A stretch of 64,000 nucleotides of DNA from Cannabis sativa. Lineage: Eukaryota; Streptophyta; Magnoliopsida; Rosales; Cannabaceae. Location: contig NC_083607.1 in the NCBI RefSeq assembly GCF_029168945.1, positions 11,054,001 to 11,118,000 on the forward strand, written 5' to 3'. Below, one piece after another: positions 47,797 through 57,123 of this stretch (position 1 is the stretch's first letter; each line of letters begins with the position of its first letter). Below the pieces are notes generated by a model. The model was given only the letters and a program-made list of their open reading frames with translations, did no database searches and had not been told where the DNA came from. The position numbers were made by a program, and so were the translations under genes.

Positions 47797-49410
47797 TCAC
47801 CCACGCTGCAATAGTTGCCCAGCCTTCATTGCCGAAATAATAGGAGTGCGGGGTTTCTTTCCTACCCCCCTGAACTCGAAAGTCTCTCCATCTTCTGGTG
47901 TGAAAACAACTTTCTTTTGCTTGCAGTCAATTGATGCTCCATATTTGGTAAGAAAATCCATGCCCAAGATTACATCAAAATCAAATAAATCTAATACAAT
48001 CAGGTCTACAAATAATTCTCTACCATCTATCCTGACAGGTATACCCCTAAGCCAACTTCTAGAGATTACAACCTCCCCAGATGGTAACATGGTCCCAAAC
48101 CCCACAGTAAATAATTCACTCGGTGCATTTATATGATTTACAATTGTGCTAGCAATAAAGGAATGAGTTGCACCAGAATCAAACAAAACTTTACAAGTGG
48201 TGTTGGCCATAGGAATCTGACCTGATACAACCGAAGGACTGGCCTCAGCTTCTGCTTGAGTGATGGCAAAAACTCTAGCTGGAACATACTTGTCATCTTT
48301 CTTGGGTTTTGCTCTGTTCCCAGTCTGTCCCCACAGTGGGCAATTGCGTTTGATGTGTCCTTCTTTTCCACATTTGTAGCATGCTTTTGCGCGACACTCG
48401 CCGAGATGACGTTTGGTACATTTAGGGCATTCTGGAATGTTTCGCCCACTGCTGCCATTAAATCGTTGGTCGTTATCACTTTTGTACCTCTTGTCTTGAC
48501 TTGGCTGCCCGAACTGGTCCTGTCCCCGTTTCTTGTGGTCATTAGAATTGGCTCCACCTTTCTTAGATTCTCTCCTGGCAGCATTTTCCTTCCAAATTTT
48601 GTTTTCACTCCGCTCAGTCGTAAGAGCCATTTCGACAACTTGAGCATAACTGAATTGACCCCTTGACACAATTTCCACATCTCGAGCAACCATTGGTTTC
48701 AGGCCCTCCACAAATCGATGTGCTCGCACTCTATCAGTAGGTACCAGATCTGGAGCAAATTTCGCCAATCTATCAAATTTTTGTGCATACTCAGTCACAG
48801 TAAGACTCCCTTGGACTAACCCAGTAAATTCATCGACCTTTGCTCCTAGAACTGTTGAGTTATAATACTTCTCATTAAAGACCCTTTTGAAATCGTCCCA
48901 GTTCATGGTATCTACATCCTTTGTTTGTTCCACCACCTCCCACCAGATACGAGCATCTTTCCTCAGCATGTAAGATGCACACTTCACTCGGTCATTCCCA
49001 TCCACCCTTAGCATCTGCAAAATGCTTTCTATGCGACTTATCCACTCCTCAGCCACTACCGGGTCTATGCCTCCCTCAAACTCAGGTGGGTGTTGTTTTC
49101 GAAATCTCTCTGCTAACAACTCATGTCTAGCCTCTGTAGCAGGATATACCACTGCAGCTGGTGGGTCTCTATTTTCTGCATCTTGCCTTATTTGGACTGG
49201 CGGCTCCGGTTGACGTCTCAGCTGACGAAGTTCTTCATCCTGCCTATGAATGATTCCTTCCAGTGCGGCAATGCGCTCTTCCCATCCCTGTGGTGCTTGA
49301 GGTGGTTCATTGATCCCTCCATCATCTCGGCCTTGGCCTTGGCCTCGACCTCGACCTCGACCCACTCTAACTGACCTTCTAGGAGGCATTTCTAAACTCC
49401 TGAAACACAC
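47797..49410 (-). CDS. gag: E3 gag and aspartic protease
   Basis: Polyprotein N-terminal part that would form the particle and cut itself. The likely start is the Met of MPPRRSVRVGRGRGRGQG (about 49389); a further Met lies seven codons upstream. The gag core (EFEGGIDPVVAEEWISRIE, MLRKDARIWWE, KYYNSTVLGAKVDEF) spans about residues 90-240. A CCHC zinc knuckle, CYKCGKEGHIKRNC, is near residue 345. The protease core is VLFDSGATHSFI (about residue 410), then ILGMDFLTKYGASIDC. It ends at TGA 47799-47797; downstream pol is in the same frame, so this stop is probably a mutation within one gag-pol frame. Confidence 0.93.
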   Translation of the reverse strand: MCFRSLEMPPRRSVRVGRGRGRGQGQGRDDGGINEPPQAPQGWEERIAALEGIIHRQDEELRQLRRQPEPPVQIRQDAENRDPPAAVVYPATEARHELLAERFRKQHPPEFEGGIDPVVAEEWISRIESILQMLRVDGNDRVKCASYMLRKDARIWWEVVEQTKDVDTMNWDDFKRVFNEKYYNSTVLGAKVDEFTGLVQGSLTVTEYAQKFDRLAKFAPDLVPTDRVRAHRFVEGLKPMVARDVEIVSRGQFSYAQVVEMALTTERSENKIWKENAARRESKKGGANSNDHKKRGQDQFGQPSQDKRYKSDNDQRFNGSSGRNIPECPKCTKRHLGECRAKACYKCGKEGHIKRNCPLWGQTGNRAKPKKDDKYVPARVFAITQAEAEASPSVVSGQIPMANTTCKVLFDSGATHSFIASTIVNHINAPSELFTVGFGTMLPSGEVVISRSWLRGIPVRIDGRELFVDLIVLDLFDFDVILGMDFLTKYGASIDCKQKKVVFTPEDGETFEFRGVGKKPRTPIISAMKAGQLLQRG

Positions 49411-49594
49411 AAATCAAAACACATCAAGATCATTTTGATCATCAATTTTACATGAAAATAATGTGACCCTCTCGCATGAAGAAATTTAAGGCAACTTAAT
49501 TATAAGTAATAACCACTTACAGTACAGTGAGTCGAGCTCGTCATGGCGGTGAACTTTACATGTTAGGGCTAACCACATTCTTTAGGACCGTATT

Positions 49595-49606
49595 GCTCTG
49601 ATACCA
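49595..49606 (-). other. Initiator-Met primer-binding site of E3
   Basis: Reads TGGTATCAGAGC on the minus strand, three bases inside the 5' LTR. Confidence 0.93.
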
Positions 49607-49609
49607 TAT

Positions 49610-51968
49610 TGTAACACCCCGATTTCCCGAGATGTCACATAGGATAGTCCGTATAAAAAAATTTAATAAGATAAAGACAAACAAATACTTCTTTATTAAA
49701 AAATATCCAAGCATGAGATCTCATTGTTTAAAACAAAATACTTTTAGTACTGTAAACTTAAATAAGAACTAGTTAAGTCAAAATAATAGATCCAAAATGT
49801 TTAGCAGTTAAAAAAAAACATTAAAAGCAAAATACTGTGCCAGCCCCCTAACATGCGGTCCACGCCTCGAGCTCTTCATTCTCACTGCTTAGCCTTACCC
49901 TTACCTGCACACAGAGTACCTGTGAGCTAACACCCAGTAAGAAGAGCTATGTAGGACATAACCCTCCTAACTAGTTACTTGACATAATTTACTCTTTAAT
50001 ATTACTCAACAGTAATTCACATTCCATAAATATATCCACAACGCATGTTGTTCTCACATGCACACATCAAGTCTCATACCGCACATTATACTCACATACG
50101 ATAATCAACTATTCTCTCATGTTGATCAGACATGAGGTAACCTACCCTGCCTTGTGTTATTCTCACACTTGGCATCCAACAGGGCAATTAATTACCATAA
50201 GTTGTACTCACCCATGACAATGTTATAACCTGCAAGTGTTATGCTCACACAAGCAGCAAGACCCTAATATTATTCTCATGCTAACGATGCTCACAAAATA
50301 TAAGGAAATCACAACACAATCAAATTAAATAACAAACCAACCCAAGTTGTATGCATAACATACACCCTGTGTACAGATGTCCACTCTTCTTACCTCGATT
50401 CTTTAAGACCACACTTGCTACCTCGAGCACCTCAACGAATTTCCTTGTTGAGAACAAGATCCTAGACATTCATTAACACAACAATACACTCAAAATACAT
50501 TCAAGTATGAATCTCTAAACTCATACAGAAACTTACGTAAAAATACGTAACACATAGGTCCATTTCACTTGCATGACACACCATACATAAGCATTTATTA
50601 TTTTGATTCACACAAACATATTGCATGGACTCAAACAAACATTCTTAACGTAAAACATGAATTCATACAACACATTTTTTACGTAAAATTTACTAAAATA
50701 CTATTTATTCTTATTAAAGTCCAAATAAATAGTTAATTAATCCCAATAATTATAATAAATACCTACATCAACCAATAAATAATAAAACCTATTCCATTCA
50801 ATATCATAGACAGTAAATGGTATTTCAAAAATACATTTTACTATTTTAACAACACTTATCCATTTTTCATAATTAACTTAAACATTAATTAAGTCAATTC
50901 ATGAAAAATACCAAAATTGATTAAAAACTGAATCTAACTCTTCTAATACACTTTATAATCTGTAATAAGTCATAAATAATTTTCTTTGAATTTTCTAAGC
51001 AAACTAGGTATTTTTCATAATTAAAATAAGAAATAGCATCAATAATTCATGAAAAATACATAATCACCTGAAAATTCAATCTACCAATTTTATAACAGTT
51101 TATATATCATATCCCATCATATAAAATAAATCTAGATTTTTTTGAGTAACCTAAGTATTTTTCATAATTAATTTAATAAATAACACAAATAATTCATGAA
51201 AAATACAAAATTAACCGAAATTCGAATCTACCAATTTTGCAATAGTTTATATCTCATAACTAAGCATATAAAATATATTTAGATTTTTCTGAGTAATCTA
51301 AGTATTTTTCTTAATTAATTTAACAAATAAACCAAATAATTCATAATAAATCAAATAATTGCAAGAAAATTATCAAACTTCATAGTAGGCCTAAGAACAC
51401 CTAGCACAAGTCAAGAACTGAAAGAAAATCGAAAAATAACCTCCAGAAACCCCTGAACGGAGTGTCGCCGGAGTTCTCGTCGGATTGTCGCCGGTAAAGT
51501 GTAACTTTGTCTCCGATTGCTCTTGAAGCGTCCTTTCGATTGGGGAAGCTCTCCACAATGCTCAGGACCTCAAAACAATCAAGAAAAGTGGTCCGAGAAG
51601 GCAGATCGGGGTTGTCTTCTTCGTTGGCGGTGTACCGTCTTTAATGGAGTCAAAATTTTGGATTTTCGTTTTGGACGTTAAAGCTTCGTTTTCTTACGTC
51701 AAAAACAATCCTTAGGGTCCCATGCACTCAAATATAACCTCCCTTGACCCAAGAACAAGCTTAAACACGTTCGAATTCGAGTCCGTAACTAAGCCGCACA
51801 TTTGAAGCTTCAAAAATGGCGAATCTTAAAACGACGACTTCCGCCCCTTATACCACGTTAAAAAGCTTCCTTAGGTCGTATATAAGTGATCCCAAACCCA
51901 CACGTTCACCCAGGTTGCACTCCGCTTGAAGAAACAAAAATTTTCGGTATCGTATACGCCGTATACGT

Positions 51969-52035
<67 letters not shown>

Positions 52036-52202
52036 GGTTCTCTGTTTTGTGTGTACGAAAATAGAGCTTAAAACCTATTTTCTATCGTGTTTAAACCCAA
52101 GCAAAATATCGCATTGAACCGAAGTGGAGCGATTCCCATTCCACAAAAATAGGCATTCAGTTCGTGCATATATAGTTCGTATATAACAACAGTAACAATA
52201 AC

Positions 52203-52252
<50 letters not shown>

Positions 52253-52589
52253 TAATAATATTAAATATACCCTTTAACACTATAATAATATTTACCCATA
52301 TTATTAGACCAAAATAATAATCCCAATATTATTATAAGTTAACATTCATCATTATTATTATTCCCACACTAATAATAATATGTACCAAAATCAAACAATT
52401 CACACACCCATATAATAATAGCCAAATTTATATATTTATTAGGCATTATGCACATGCCAATAATATCATATCATCACAAAGAAAAATCTCATACATATTT
52501 AAATCCATAAATATGTAAAATAATAAAAAAAAATACTCTCAACTAAATAAAATTACAAAAATACCCTTTCGGAGTTAGCGGATATTACA
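49610..52589 (-). repeat. 5' LTR of E3
   Basis: 2980 bp, nearly identical to 41854-44803. Most of the length difference lies in longer microsatellites: (CT)n at 51970-52032 and the AAT tract at about 52203-52260. Confidence 0.92.
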
Positions 52590-53340
52590 TCTCTCTTAGC
52601 CTTCTTCAAGGCCTAGTCTCTAAAGTCCTTCAGCTCCTTCAACTCCGCGGCCAGGTTGGCCTTGGACTGCAAGTCTGCCTGGTGCAACTCTTCTAGGGAC
52701 TTCACCTTGGCATCCATTTCGTCCATGGCCTCCTTAGCCTCCCGAAGCTCACGCCGAGCCTTGGCGATGGCCTCACCCTCTGCCTTTAGCGCCTCCCGAT
52801 GCCGCGCCTCCAGCTCAGGCTCCCTCCGTTAGGCCTCCTCTCGGAGCTTCGCCTCCGCCTGGGCTTCCCTCTACTTAGCCTCCTCCTCGAGCTTCGCCTT
52901 AGCAAGGGCCTCCCTTCGATCAGCCTCCTCCTGGATCGCCCGCCTTTCAGAAGACAGGTCCCGCAGGATCCTCGCGACCTCGTCTATGCCCCCAAATTCG
53001 GACATGACGAAGCCGTGATTGACTATGGTCTTGGAAAGGCAGCTGGTCTCCGCAGTAATCTAAAAAAAGGAGACCAGAGTAAGATCGAATGCCTTAGACA
53101 AAATATCAAGGAAAGAAATAAGCCACAAATACCTACCGCAGCCATGGCGTTGCTGATGTCTTGAACCTGGTAGACGGAGTTCAAGGAGGCACAAGCGGCA
53201 TACCGTTTAGGCGGGAACTGAATCAGATGGGAGACATACTCGCTGGTCATCTCCGAGGCAAAGGGAACCAAGGTGGGCCCAAGGAAACGATTGAACCAGT
53301 CCGTCAGTGGGTCCATGTTCAGATCCCACGGATTCCGAAA

Positions 53341-53442
53341 GGCCTCCTCGTTGAGAGTGTTTTGCTGCTCCTCCCGTAAGACCCTCTTCAAGGCCTCCTC
53401 ATTGAGAGTGTTTTGCTACTCCTCCCGTAAGACCCTCTTCAA
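53341..53442 (-). repeat. 51-bp tandem duplication in the antisense gene
   Basis: Two adjacent 51-bp copies (53341-53391 and 53392-53442), 17 codons each, in frame. The second copy carries the TAG (53418) where the first has a CAG. Confidence 0.9.
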
Positions 53443-55353
53443 GGCCTCCACCTCAGCATGCCCCCGGCTGTACTCATCGAGGGCGTAATTGTATTTGGCT
53501 ATGTGGAGATTCTGCCTCTCCTCGTCACCCGGGACTGGAGTCAACACTATGCTGTGGGGCACAGTATATTCCTCCGCCTCGTAGGGAATCCCGGAGTCAT
53601 GGCTCGGGGCCGGAGTGTCCACCCTGCGGGGCCGCTTAGAAGGCTCCTCTTCCACCATCTTTCCCTTTCGCTTATGCTCGAGGGCGGCCGGCTCCTCTTC
53701 TTCACCTTCTTCAACTTGCTCAAGAACCTCCTCCTCGTCCACCATGAGAATAGTGCCCGAAGGGGCACTGGAGGAAGACCTCCCGGGAGTGACCAACTGA
53801 GAAGAAGCAGAAGGTGGGGAAGCATTAGGACTGTAGGCTCCAGCAAGAGTGGCCAAGAGTTCATCCATGGGTCTGGCTGCTGCACAATAAAATAAGTGGT
53901 AGAACATTCGCGAGAACAGTATACACTTAGCCAAAAAAGGCAATAAAGCTAATCCTACCCTGACTCTCTAATTTGGCCCTAGCAAAGTCCCGAATCATAG
54001 CACTGGCTTCATCGTCCCCGAGAAAGCTTCCCGAGGGAAGGAACCAACTAGAGGACAAATGGGCTGAATGGTCCAAGGGAATGGGCGCCGGAGGTCCAGA
54101 ACCCATCCGGGACCGACCTAAATAATGGCCTAAATGGGAGAAATAATACTCCTTGGCATGATTCCCCCACCAGGTGGAAGGCATCCTAAACCTACGGAGA
54201 CGTTCATCGAACCCTATAGGCCTAAGGCGGGTATACTCACGGACAGGAGGAACATAGTGTATTATTAAAGGGGACTTACCAGAACCCGAAGTGCTGGCAT
54301 CGGGAGCCCCAGTATTTGGTACGGGGACCACGGGCTTGGGTCTGGGGGTCCTCCGCTCCAATGGAGCCAATTCGGAGGGCCCTTCCAGCGGTCGCCTGGG
54401 CCTTAATGTAAGCCAACTCCTGTTCCCTCTTGAAGAGGTACTTCTGGTACTTATCTTCCGCCACGGCGATGATGTCATCCCGGAATACTTTCTCTGCGGC
54501 TGGAGCCCTCACATTCGGGCAAATGACTTTGGAAAGATTGTAGTCATCCACCGACTGATGCCCCAGGATCAGCTTGGCCTTCCGACAATGCTCGGTCGTG
54601 ACCAACTCTCCGACATCAAGGGCCTTCTTGTCGTATGTGGCGAAGGTCTTGGCCTGTTGAAGAAATATTTGAGTGGGTTCGGTCCGCATGTAAGGGGGGA
54701 TCCTAACCCACTTCGTGAGAAACTCTGGATGATCCGTGGCCTGGAAACCGGAGGAGAAGAAGAAGCGGTGACGGTATTCCTTCACGTGCTTCTGATAATT
54801 AAAAGGGACCGGGCCCTCATTCAAAGGATGGTCCCGGAGACCGTAAAAGCCGTCCTTAAGAGTATCTCCCTTTTTAGGGATAGAAACGAGTTCATAAAAA
54901 TATAAAATTTCTGCCGGACTAGGCGAGCGGGCAGCGTAAAAAATGAACAAGCTTGAGAGCAGGCGGTAAGCTTGAGGAATAAGTTGATATGGCGCAAGGC
55001 CGACAAATACAAGGAAGTTAATAAAATAATCTTGGAGAGGAAGCATGGCCCCGGCCATCAGGTGTGTCTGGCTCCAGGCTCCGAAGCCCCCGTAGTTATG
55101 GTTAGGCGTCTCCTCATCCCGGGGCGGCCGGAGGTAGGTCCCGGTGGTTGTAAGCTTGATGCCTGCCACCACCACGATCTGTTCCAACTGATGAGGGCAG
55201 GTCAGGGTGCAGCGAAGCTCAGCTGCTTCCCACCCGTTGGCACGGGACTTGTGCCCTTCTTGGGCCACAGGACCCTTCATGACCTCCTCCAGGGTTGTCA
55301 GACGCTTCTCTCCCTTCTTCGAAGACTTAGAACCGGATGCAGACATTTTGGTT

Positions 55354-56046
55354 CTGAAAAAGATTGAAAAAATCTAGCAGTCAAGCCCCAAACCAAACCC
55401 TAATTCACAAAGGGAATGGGGGTCCCCTAACCGTTGGAAAGAGGCCCCCTCCGGACACTTGCCAAAAAAGAAAGCCTCAAAGGATTTTCCTTGACAAGAG
55501 TTAGGTGCAAGAATCCCACAGATGGTGACATTTCGAAAAGTAAAGAGAAAAGGAAAAAAAATAATCCCAAAAAAGAAAGCCTCAAAGGATTTTCCTTGAC
55601 AAGAGTTAGGTGCAAGAATCCCACAGATGGTGACAAAGTCTACTCTAAACCTTAAAGTGTCATTACGTGGGACGAAGGTGGGTCCTCAACCAAAATATGG
55701 TGAAAAGAAGTATTCTAAACGCAAAAGAAGAAGAATCTACCGCGTTATGCAGAAACTCAAACAAAAATTCCCAGAAATTCAACATCCAACCCAGAAAAAA
55801 ATAAATAAACAGTAAAGCATGCTATATGAACAAATAGTCTAGTGTGCAAGACACGAGGGACTTACATGAAGTTTGGAAGCTGGACGTTGGTGTTGATCGC
55901 CGGTAGAAAGTTGACTGGCAACGGCGAAGGAAAACGAGCAGGAAATCTATGGTGTTTAAGGTTTCTCTTCTCTCTGGGGAACTCTGAGGAAATTTTGGCA
56001 AAAATGCTGAAAGTAACCAAATGAAGTAAGAAGGTTGGCTTTTATA
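55354..56046 (-). promoter_or_regulatory. Promoter and 5' UTR intron of the antisense gene
   Basis: On the minus strand a TATAAAAG box (56046-56039) is followed by a leader. The leader has a donor ATGTAAGT (intron from 55865) and an acceptor TTTTTCAG (to 55354), eight bases before the ATG at 55346. The leader intron is 512 bp and contains two 69-bp direct repeats (55462-55530 and 55567-55635). This arrangement looks like a cellular gene and does not depend on the LTR promoter. Confidence 0.6.
55462..55635. repeat. Pair of 69-bp direct repeats
   Basis: Two essentially identical 69-bp copies at 55462-55530 and 55567-55635, starting 105 bp apart (core AAAGCCTCAAAGGATTTTCC). They lie in the proposed leader intron of the antisense gene. 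Confidence 0.93.
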
Positions 56047-56375
56047 GGCCAGAGCATGTGTGAGACAGCTGTGATCAGCCACCATCGAACGACTTGGATA
56101 GCAATCGATTCGAATTCCATCCATCCAACGATTGGATTGAATTTTCATCCAGGCGGTAAAAACGTTTGAGTACCCGTCTGACACCCATTAATGCGTCGTA
56201 TCAATAAATGGACAAAAAACGAATCGACGCCTGCAAAAAGTGAATAACTGCAATAATGAAGGTCATTAATACACCACCATGCGCCCAAAGCACGTGCCAG
56301 GAAACTGATAAGGCAACCGAAGGCATCTAGGCAAGCCTTGTTCATTTCATAATTAAACAAGGCTTGGGGGGTAAA

Positions 56376-57118
56376 TGTTGCCCCTGATTTTGCCCAAAAT
56401 ACGTGGACCAACCGGATGATGACGCGTGGGTGGAAAGGATTTAGCATTTGGATAGAACAGCTAAGTCTTCTTTAGCACAGGATTACCTTAGACATGCCTC
56501 CCGGAGAAGGCATGTAAGTCTCGTATGCTCCTGAAGAGTGAGATTGCTACAAAGCCTCTCCGGGTGGTGTCAGATTCTATCTGAACAGTCATCTCGCATT
56601 TAATGCCGCATGAGAGGAGGCGTATTGAAACTTCATACGTAATAAAGTCTGACGGCACAACCCCCAATCTATACATACTAGGCTATGATCAATAAAGTCT
56701 AGTGACGGCTACTCTGTCAGGAATCACATCAGTGAAAAAGGATTAAGGACTGCCCTCATCAAATCCCTACAGAACCTAGGGATTAGACCTTGCATTACCT
56801 ATGATATATTCATTGGGAATATGTGGCTTTAATGATAGTTACAGAAATGCATGTACCTTAATTCTGGGGATCACCCCTCAAAAATACTATAAATACCCCC
56901 CAAACTCATTAAAGAGGGGTCGAGAATTCTGGGTTCCATAAGAACTAGAAGAGGGAAAACTCACCAAGAACATTCTCTGTAATAAATACTATCATAAATA
57001 CACAGACTCGTAGACTAAGGCTCATTAACGCCCCAACCACGTAAAAATCCCTCTCTTAATTTCTTACAGCTCTCTAAATTATTGTTATTATATTGGTTGT
57101 TGAAAACCTCGGTCAACA
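56376..57118 (+). repeat. 3' LTR of E2
   Basis: 743 bp, TGTTGCCCC to TCAACA. TATAAATA is at 56888-56895. It is preceded by the polypurine tract and followed by the GTTAT duplication. Confidence 0.92.
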
Positions 57119-57123
57119 GTTAT

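Larger units (their letters stand above)
41854..52589 (-). mobile_element. E3: Tekay-like chromovirus (Ty3/gypsy) nested in E2
   Basis: LTRs at 41854-44803 and 49610-52589 are flanked by the exact duplication TCTCT (41849-41853 and 52590-52594). On the minus strand: 5' LTR, initiator-Met primer site, gag with zinc knuckle, protease, reverse transcriptase, RNase H, integrase and chromodomain. The chromodomain and the 3-kb LTRs fit the Tekay/Del clade. The LTRs are visibly more alike than those of E2, as expected for the later insertion. One stop and one frameshift break the coding region. Confidence 0.93.
41638..55346 (-). pseudogene. E2 antisense gene, four coding exons, split by E3
   Basis: Not part of gag-pol. 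Proposed exons are 55346-54280, 54191-53959, 53879-53137, and 53059-52590 continued at 41848-41638 (one copy of the E3 duplication removed). Introns of 88, 79 and 77 bp have GT-AG ends (GTAAGT, GTAGGA and GTAGGT donors). Phases join exactly: 908 codons to a TAG at 41638. The first exon resembles the plant 'putative gypsy-type transposon' domain (Pfam Transposase_28 as I recall), with FLVFVGLAPYQLIPQAYRLL and FYAARSPSPAEILYF. Next come acidic and proline-rich parts, then an Ala/Glu/Lys/Arg coiled coil (about 52990-52620). Four in-frame stops (53418 TAG, 52873 TAG, 52831 TAA, 52615 TAG) and E3 kill it. Function unknown. Confidence 0.75.
36546..57118 (+). mobile_element. E2: Ty3/gypsy Tat-type retrotransposon with an antisense gene
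   Basis: Identical-length LTRs (36546-37288 and 56376-57118, 743 bp each) are flanked by the exact 5-bp duplication GTTAT (36541-36545 and 57119-57123). In order: primer site, protease, reverse transcriptase, gypsy-type RNase H, a second RNase H, integrase, a spacer with tandem repeats, an antisense spliced gene and a polypurine tract (56361-56375, GGCTTGGGGGGTAAA). Gag is deleted. The dual RNase H and antisense ORF place it in the Tat group. Without E3 it would be about 9.8 kb. Confidence 0.92.

Noticed and set aside
49123..49374. Plus-strand open frames over E3 gag and the other plus frames at 47579-49130
   Set aside because: They are antisense shadows of gag-protease, which has clear motifs on the minus strand.
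54276..54478. A frameshift in the antisense gene between two overlapping minus-strand frames
   Set aside because: An 88-bp GT-AG intron (54279-54192) explains the frame change, with exact phase, and matches the size of the other introns.
54291..55367. Plus-strand open frames at 54291-54905 and 54972-55367
   Set aside because: They mirror exon 1 of the antisense gene, which has the better protein pattern and splice signals.
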